Notes under the pieces: model-generated
Told to the model about the DNA's origin: nothing
Seen by the model: only the letters and a program-made list of their open reading frames with translations
Databases searched by the model: none
Part shown: piece after piece, positions 55,981 to 64,000 of the stretch
Layout of the letters: each line of letters opens with the position of its first letter
Numbering within the stretch: position 1 is the first letter of the stretch
NCBI GenBank assembly: GCA_029449245.1
Contig: JANATF010000003.1
Coordinates: 3,410,001-3,474,000 of the forward strand
DNA from: Mortierella alpina
Lineage: Eukaryota > Mortierellomycota > Mortierellomycetes > Mortierellales > Mortierellaceae
Direction of reading: 5' to 3'
DNA length: 64,000 bases
Position numbers and translations under genes: made by a program

Positions 55981-58900
55981 ATGGGAGCTGGCCCAAAAGG
56001 CACGAAGCATTCACAGCTCTCGTTTATTTTTACCCTGGCTCTGGTTTTGATGCTGCCGTTCGCAGTACTCCACAGTGTCGCAGCTGTGCCACTGCAAGGA
56101 TCGAGCAACACAGCTTTTCGCCGGAGAGCAGGAGAGTTTGGCATTCTCCTCAACAAGGATCTGCAAAGCAACGGCAGCGCGATGAACCTCTCTAGTCTCC
56201 CCGCATGCGCCCCTGGATCGATGACGGGCTTTAATGGCAGACGATCAGAAGTGAACCATGATGGACCGATCCGCATTGCCAGTGTCATTCATGGTACGGG
56301 TAGTATATCGTCCTGTGGCTTCTTTAAGTGCTATATCTGAAGGGAAAAAGGGGAGAACTAATTTTCTTTCTTAATTTTACGTTGATCTAGGTACTAGCCC
56401 ATTTTGGGCTGGACCGTACGCGGGTGCCAGGGATGCTGCAAACTTGACAGGGGTAGAGCTGAGTTGGCTTACACCACTCAATGGCACGTTCAGCAGCCAG
56501 TATATGGCTACCCAGATCACTGACGCTGCTGATTCGGGTCAGTACGACGGCTTGATCTTGACCATCCCCAACTCGGAAATTGCAAGCGCTGTCATTCAAG
56601 TTCAGCGAGAACACCCTGGACTTCCGATCGTCGTGATGAACGTGGGGCAGCAGAGTGCAAAGCAGCTGAACGTTCTGGCCGTTCTCCAGGACGAGATTGC
56701 AGCAGGGGAGATGCTTGGAAACGCTCTATTGGACAAAGGTAAGGCTAAACAAGGAGAATTTGTTCTTGTCATTTTTGCTGCGTAAAGGATTTGCATAAAA
56801 ATGCTAACGTTCTGGCAACCGGTATGTTTTCAGGCGCACGCGACTTTGTCTGCGTGAGTGCGATACGGAATGTTCAGTCACTGGTGGATCGCTGCTCTGG
56901 AGTTTTGAAGGCGTTTCAGAATCGCGGCATTAAGATTCCCGAGACTATTGCCAACAGCAAGACTTTGATCATAGGGCCCACCGACATTGACTCTCAGGTC
57001 AATTTCCAGACGGTCATGACCTACCTTGATCAGCACCCCACGGTGGACTCGATCGTCGGTCTGTCTTCACTCGTCATCAAGCTTGCGATGGACGTTTCCT
57101 CTAACCGAACAGCCGCAAACGTACCTGGAAGAACGGGAAGCCTTTGGATCGGAACATTCGATGTAAGTGACCTAGTCGTCACGGGCATCAAGTCAGGAGC
57201 GATTGCAGCGGCTATTTCGCAAACGCCATACCTTCAAGGAGCGTTTCCAGTGTTCGAACTGTATCTTCAGATCTCCACCAGGCAGAAATTAGCCCAGGAT
57301 GAACTCTGGACAGGACCAGCGTTATTGGATATCCGCAATATCGAATCTGAATATGCGCTGGAGCAGTCGTCCAGCTTCTTTGATTTCGTCCGCCAGAAAA
57401 AGACAGCTGTTGTCCTCAATCGGGACCGACCTCTCGAGCATACTCGATGGAACGAGGCACTTGGAGGACTCGTGGACGCAGCGGCGCTATTAGGGTTTGA
57501 CACCGTGTCTGCAACGTCCATAGCCGAGGTGGAGCGTTTGGCTGGCCAGCAAGGTTCCACTAATGACACAGTAGCCGCCTTAGCAATTGGCACGACTCAA
57601 TATGGGCCATACAAAGGGATTCAAGGTGTCGTGGTTTCCTTGGCTGACACGCAGCAATACGAAGAGGTATTGAGCAACAAAGTGATCGGATCCAACCTAC
57701 CCGTGCTAGGATTAGGGACAGTGAGCAACTGGACAGCTGTTCCTGAACGAGCTGTCTTTCTTGGCCCAGGCAATATTCTGAACGGGTCCGTGTTTGCCAC
57801 CCAGATCCTCAGCAGTGGTTTCGCTGTCCCACTATGTCTTGTGGAGGAGGATGGTCCTTTTTGGCAAACTCAGTATTGCACACAGCTACACGCGCTTCTC
57901 ACTCAGATTTATGGCGTGGCCAAAGTCGGCCATCTGGAGGATATGATGCTTGCCATCCCCACGAACGCCTCCGATCTCACGTTCAATTCCACGGCTAACT
58001 CACACCCCAACGCTGGCCAAACAGGCCAAACAGCACCCGGAATCCCAACACCCGCCAACAATCCCATCTTGCGGGCGTTCTCGCCCGACGCAGCTCTAGC
58101 CTTCGATTCGATTCTGTGCACATCGCTACCGCTGTATTCCATCGTGGACAAGCTGTATCCTTATCTCAAGAAGGCGAGGGCGTTCGCAGCAGTCGCAGCA
58201 GTAACAACCCCAACCTCACTCGAACTTCCCGGCACAGATTTCCCGCCGGCATTTTCGAAAGCAGTGCCCGACCCTACCTCGCCCGGTGTGTTTGTGATTG
58301 GCATATCCCCCAAAGCTCTCTACTCCATGGCTCACGACCAACAAGTAACCGCGATCATGGACCCACAGCAGTACATCCAGGGCTACCACGCGATCCTCAG
58401 TTTGACGTTCAGGATGATGTACCCGAATCGAACCAAGATCCTCAACCAGTTTCTCTCAACAGGACCCGTGCCAGTAAACCATGCCTGCGAGCCGGGATCA
58501 TACTACTCCTCTGACCTTGGAAGTGGCGAGGACTCAGGGTATATGGCGTATTTGGCCTCGACTGTGCTGGCCGAGGGTACCGAAAATTACAGGACAATGC
58601 TCTGTTTGGATGCCAATAACCAGATCAAGGTCCAGTCCATGTGTACGCGTTGTTCTGCTGGCAAGTACAGCAACACAACAGATGCTACCCAGTGCCTGTC
58701 GTGCCCCTCAGGATTTGGAACGAATGGTATTGGACAGCAGCAGTGCTTGGTCTGTACAGGCGATATCTGCGGACCCAGCTCCAAGAGTAAGTTGTGTGTC
58801 CTTGTTGAGAAAAACACGATTTAGACGACGGCGACACTAATTAATTTCTTTTGTTCCTCTGAAATAGTGTCGGTGCCGATGATCCTGCTGGCTGTCTTGA

Positions 58901-61900
58901 TCCCTCTTGCAGTGGTCTTGGCGGGAACCGCTGCCATCGTTAGCTTCTGGGTCAGGCGCAAAAAGTCTATCAACATCAAGAAGCTGAACGATGACTCGTG
59001 GCAATTGGATCTTAAAAAGTTGCTCTACAGTGGTATTGGAGGCGAGTCTGACACATCACACATGGGCGGTGGCGGAAGAAGAGGCGGAGGAGGAAGTGGT
59101 ACCAGCGGTATCATTTTGCCAGCAATCGCAGTTGGTAGTGCACCACCGCCCTTGTATGTCATTGGGCAGACATCGGCGTCCACACCTTCGTCTGGAGCCG
59201 CTAGCCGTGTCAACGTTGCGGACTTGGAGGATGTCCCTCATCCTCCAGCTGCCCTCGTTCGAAGTGCATCCGACCCCATGCAACATGCTATTGCCCGATC
59301 GGCAACGTCCTCGTAAGCGCCCTAACAGATTTTTCTTCTTTTTTTTTTGTTTCAAGGATGAAGTCAGATTGATTCTAACCATTACCTTTTTCTCTTTTTA
59401 TAACATTGTGCTATTGTTGCGAAACTTTATGCAGAAATCATACCAAGGCTCACACCCAGGCGCTCAGCAGTAGCCACTGCTCGTTTGTAATGAACCGAGG
59501 TTCATCGGCTGTTGGCACCTGGCGCAGCATGCCCGTCTACATCAAGAAGATCGGGTCCAAGAAAGTGGTGGTGAACAACGATCTGCGCAAAGAGATCTTC
59601 AATATGAGAGAACTTCGTCACCCCAAGCTCGTCGAGTTCATTGGAGTGTGCACTGCGTCGCCCAACATTTGCATTGTCACAGAGTACGTTCCCAAGGGTA
59701 CTCTAGCCTCAGTGTTGGCGAACATGGACCACAAGTTTACCTGGTTGTTCAAGTTCTCGTTTATGCAAGATCTTTGCCGCGGCATGGAGTTTCTGCACAT
59801 GTCCAAGATTGGGCTCCATGGCCGTTTGACGAGCATGAACTGTCTGATCTCTTCGCGATGGGAATTGAAGATCTCTGGGTATGGTCTCGAGGGATTGTAT
59901 TCGTCTCAGAAGGATGCCATTACGCAATCGTCCAGCCTTCCACAGATCCCTATAGCATCATTGCAACCGCCGTCGGCGGAACCCAGAAATCTTTTGCGGG
60001 CATGGTCAATGGATCCAGAGCACTCTTCCTTGGAACACAACCCTCACCACCAAAGTGAGTTTGACCTTGAGAACCCTCAGGACATGGCGGATTTGGAGGT
60101 AGCGCAAAAACGCATGTCTTTGGACGATGGGGAGGATACCGAGCTCGGTACCTCCTCGAGAATCCAAACGTTATCGGGAATGCAGAACAGAAGTAGCTAT
60201 GGCAGTCGGTATAGCTCCAACACACCCCCTCAGAACAACGCCTCCAATATCAGCGGCCTCTCTGATCCGGTAGATCATTCCGGTATCGACTTTGGTACCG
60301 ATACGCTACCTCTTCTTTGGGCAGCTCCAGAGTGCTTAGCATTGAATAAGGATGGCGAGTACGAGGCTTTTGGCAGCCAACGAGGAGATTGTTACAGGTA
60401 CGATATATCTATTGTTTGCCACAATTTCCTATGCTGTAGTCATCTCTGCGCGAGAAAGATACCCATGTGTCTCACCTTTATTTTTATTTTTTTGTGCGTG
60501 TTTTCTAGTGCCGGAGTTATTTTTAACGAGATCCTGACGCGTCGTTTGCCCTACAGCGACAGCTTCGCAGACCAGCCCAGTATTCTCGACCTTGTCAGGG
60601 AGCAAGATTTTCGACCGACGCTCATGGATGAGGACGATCCATCCCTCCTCCCTGAGGATCGCGAGAATATCAAGCAGATGAATATTTTGATCCATCTGTG
60701 TTTGGCCAAGGAGCCAACCACTCGACCTCACTTCACTGCAATACTCACTCGAATCAACGACATCAACCCTCACAAATCCAGCGACTTTATCAGTAGTATG
60801 GCAGCCATGTTGGAGAAGTATGGCAATGACATGGAAGAACTTGTGTGGGATAGGACGAGGAATCTGCAGACAAGGACTGTAGAACTGGAGGCGGAACGTG
60901 CCAGGACAAATTGTTTGCTGGTGGACCTTCAGAAAGCCAAAGAGGGTGCAGAGGCTGCAGCGACTGCGAAATCCAATTTCTTGGCTAATATGTCGCATGA
61001 AATTCGGTAGGTTCGCTGTCTTTTTCTTGATCCTTGACACTATTGGAAATGTGCTCCACTTGATACAGACCCAGGGTGTAGTTGCTAAAGTTCCTTGTTG
61101 TTTGAAAAACTTTACAATTATCTAGAACGCCTATGAACGCCGTTATTGGCATGTCCAGGATCCTGCTGGACTCCAAGCTGAACCCGGAACTGGCCGAATG
61201 CGCCGAGACGATCGAGTCTGCAGGCAACCAGCTCATGACCGTAATCGACGATATCCTCGACTTTTCCAAGATCGAGTCTGGAAACCTGAAACTGGAGCGG
61301 AGATTATTGGACCTCAGCTTCGTGATGGAATCCGCCGTCAACCTGATCGGTTCCCAAGCCATGTCCAAGAATCTCAGCCTGGTGTATGAGATTGACAGAA
61401 ACTGCCCAGTGGAATTGATGGGCGACGTGACCCGAATCCGACAAATCCTATTGAACCTGATGAGCAACGCGGTCAAGTTCACAAAGGAAGGAGGCATTCA
61501 CATGTCCGTGGTCGTTGAACCTCTGCCAGAGGTGAGGTTTGAGCCCGGGAGCCCACTTGTGGACACGGCAAAGAAGTCGAGCACCATCGCCTCTAATGGC
61601 TATAGGAAACGCTCATCGGTCGCGAGCGGTGCCTCCAAGGAAAGGCGCTCCAGCAGTCGGCCTAGCAGCATGGCATCTCCTACTTCAACTTTGCCAACCG
61701 CTGGTCTTCCTTCCGTTTCGCAGCAACCGCCTACTGCTCAAGCTCCGGATGCAAGCGGCCAAGGAAAGACCGGCGCCTTGACGGGTTCCACCAACATGGG
61801 CCGCTCCAGCTCTGGTTCCTTGAACGCCCCACTGACCAAGCCCGTCAAGCTGCTGTTCGTCGTCAAGGATACGGGCGTGGGAATACCATCCGATCGGTTT

Positions 61901-64000
61901 GACAAACTCTTCAACAGCTTCTCGCAAGTGGATGAAAGTACGACAAGAGAGTATGGTGGTACTGGTCTGGGACTCGCCATCAGCAAGCGGTTGTGCGAGA
62001 TGATGGGCGGCAGCATGTGGGTCGAGAGTGCGCCCAGTGTCGGATCGACCTTTTCGTTCAATATTGTCCTCGATAGCCCGGTCGACAGTCGAACGTATGA
62101 CCAGCAGTTTCAGCTACCCAAGCTCGCGGACAAGAAAGTGGTCATTGTGGATGACTCGGCTATGGGCCGCGAGGCTTGGCGAAAACGTGTTGTGTCATGG
62201 AACATGAGTCAAGTCAAGATCTTGGCAAGTGAAGAGGTTGTACCCTATCTGAAATCAGATACTGGCAATCACGGCACCCCAGAGACACCACTTCATTCAA
62301 AGATGGAAGCATTGATTGTGGAGTCGAACCTCAACGGATCCGTATCAAAGACCCCAGAGGGTCTCTTGGATATCATGAGCACAGCGACCGCCAAGAGCGA
62401 TGGTACGCCCCGTCCGGTCATCCCAGTGATCATTTTCAAAAATATGAGGGATATCAGGACAGTGACCACGGACTCGACTTCCTACCATGGTCATGCCCGA
62501 CCAGATGCATCTCGATGGAGCGGCGAGCGGATTTTGAATAGCGACATGGATGATGACATCTCGACCAGCGCACGGTCCAACACGCAAGGCCAGGATTCGC
62601 AAGAACATCCTTCGGCGTATGGGAACATGTACCACCACCCATCGGATTCGTCGGCGTCGTCCTTGACCCTGGATAAATCGTCAACGTACACAGCAGGACC
62701 GCAGGGCTGCCGATTGGCTTACAGCACTGGACCTGGCCATCTGCTCACGCCGCACACGCAGGCAACGTTTTATGAGCACAGTGTTAGCAGTATCGACCAC
62801 CTCTCTATGACTGCGCCCTCACCCGCAGCATCGTTGAACCAGGCTGCCAGTTATTTTAGCAGCAGTGACAATGATTCGACTCCCCCGGTCCAGGACAAAC
62901 CTATCCGAGGATTCATACCATCTAGCAACACGCATGGTGTATTTGCGAACCCCGTCTACCTTTCGAAACCGGTGCGTCATTCCAAGGTGCTACAGCTGCT
63001 GGCCGAAGATCCGGTCATGATGGAGTTGGACGTTGAGGAATTACTTCCAGTGGAGGATCCTGCCTCAGGACTGTTGCACTTCATCAATGCCATCCAGAAC
63101 AATACACCCACGACCATCCCTCTTCTCTCGCCTACCCCTCTTAAAGGCCCCTCTCCAGCAAAGGGCGAGGACGAGTTTTTGGTCTCGACAGCACTCAAGG
63201 ATCCATTGGCACCCCTTTTCATGCCACCCAAGGATGCCTCGGACCCTACACCGGCACGCTCTCGGACCACGTCCGGGACCCGGACTGAGCTCAGATACCT
63301 CGAACACCAGCAGCCGCAGCCGGAGCCCCGTTCTCACTTTGGTGGCGAGGGCAAGCATAACACGATGGAGACGCCCGTGACGAGGAGACCTGAGTTTCAA
63401 AAGGGTCTGGGGCTTGTCACACCCAAGCGCAAGTCGGTCTCTGCGGCGGGCACACCCACTTCGCCGCCTGCTGGCTACACATCGCCGTCGCTAGCGGCCG
63501 TGGCGGCTGCGTCGAGTTCGACGGCGAGAAAGATGGCCAGCGTGAAGGTACTGGTGGTAGATGACAATCCTGTGAACCTGAAGGTTGTCTCAAAGATGCT
63601 AGCGCGTCTTGGGGTGGAGCCCGATACCGCTAACAATGGACAGGAAGCTGTGGAGCTGATAGAGAAGAAGACTGCGTTGCTACAATTACAAGAGGAGGAG
63701 GAGGATGAGCAAGAGAGCAGTCCAGAAAAGTCTTTGGATGTCTCTTTGCCACTACCTTTCCCCTTGCACCGTCTACCGTCGGAATGTAGTTCTAATGCAG
63801 GAAGAAGACGAGAAGGAGGGACTAGTGGCGATATGTCCGATGGTAGCAATGGAATCGACTCTGGGATTAGTTTTGAAGGAGGCGGTAGTCCAACTCGATC
63901 GCCAGCCTTATCTGGATTGGGAATGACGTCGCTGAACAACACCGATGCGACCGGACCCTTACCGCTGTCGGCGACGTCAACGACCGTCAGCGATGCCCCT
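55981..64000 (+). CDS. Receptor-guanylyl-cyclase-like hybrid histidine kinase (3' end beyond window)
   Basis: Exons 55981-56293, 56391-56738, 56834-58786, 58868-59312, 59435-60397, 60509-61006, 61126 to the edge; at least 2,465 residues. Order: signal peptide (about 1-32, start [12 protein letters not shown]); two periplasmic-binding-protein-like domains (about 95-400, 405-800); Cys-rich stalk (about 820-870); transmembrane helix (about 873-898); kinase-homology domain (about 1045-1425) with IKKIG but HGRLTSMN instead of HRD and ISGYG instead of DFG, as in natriuretic receptor pseudokinases; then [17 protein letters not shown], the cyclase-receptor dimerisation helix; then the HisKA H-box SHEIRTPMN (His about 1503), N-box [12 protein letters not shown]1 DTGVGIP and G2 [10 protein letters not shown] degenerate receiver (VVIVDDS; Glu at the acceptor position, LIVES) and the start of a second receiver ([11 protein letters not shown], about 2314) follow. 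No cyclase domain is present. Confidence 0.9.

Noticed and set aside
1-64000. tRNA and rRNA genes
   Set aside because: No B-box-like GGTTCRANYCC with a matching acceptor stem was noticed by eye; a covariance-model search would be needed to exclude them.

Overview
This is a stretch of a fungal nuclear genome, most likely from an early-diverging filamentous fungus of the Mortierella type (Mucoromycota). The genes are split by many short GT-AG introns of about 70-220 bp. There are long serine-, glutamine- and glutamate-rich disordered proteins and pyrimidine-rich 5' leaders. There are remnants of Fanzor (eukaryotic TnpB-like) elements of a type that, from memory, is common in Mortierella. The lineage is an inference; no rRNA or other marker is present. 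All exon boundaries were worked out by eye from reading frame, GT/AG signals and family conservation.

Layout. 0-1.5 kb: the 5' part of an eIF4B gene on the minus strand, cut by the window edge. 1.9-6.8 kb: a YqjM-type old yellow enzyme gene lying between two outward-facing Fanzor remnants, with a degenerate tandem repeat at its promoter. 8.3-9.1 kb: SEC14. 10.4-17.0 kb: a PHO81/NUC-2-type phosphate sensor followed closely by the CstF-50 mRNA cleavage factor. 17.4-24.3 kb: two minus-strand genes, CHO2 (phosphatidylethanolamine methyltransferase, with a probable GC-AG intron) and a CPD photolyase. 25.4-30.9 kb: a single-pass membrane protein with a long low-complexity tail, then a 900-residue coiled-coil protein.

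30.8-38.0 kb is a rearranged accessory block. About 1.4 kb, including the last codons of the coiled-coil gene, is duplicated in direct orientation, and the two copies bracket a small cysteine-rich secreted protein gene. It is followed by a short TFIIF-alpha C-terminal-domain-like gene and its decayed duplicate. Intron 1 of the intact copy holds a 164-bp miniature inverted-repeat element that the decayed copy lacks.

38.1-51.9 kb: a small four-helix membrane protein; a 2,609-residue acidic disordered protein with about 18 repeated acidic-tryptophan motifs; an 87-residue ORF; and an Artemis/SNM1-type beta-CASP nuclease. 51.9-56.0 kb has no convincing gene and serves as the upstream region of the last gene.

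56.0 kb to the end is the most striking gene: a membrane receptor of at least 2,465 residues. In order it has a signal peptide, two periplasmic-binding-protein-like domains, a Cys-rich stalk, one transmembrane helix, a kinase-homology pseudokinase, the dimerisation coiled coil typical of receptor guanylyl cyclases, and then, where a cyclase domain would be, a histidine kinase and receiver domains. It looks like a natriuretic-peptide-receptor chassis with a two-component output.

Most genes are independent housekeeping functions (translation, lipid transfer and phospholipid synthesis, phosphate sensing, mRNA 3' processing, DNA repair). SEC14 and CHO2 both belong to phosphatidylcholine metabolism, but nothing in the sequence shows that they are co-regulated.
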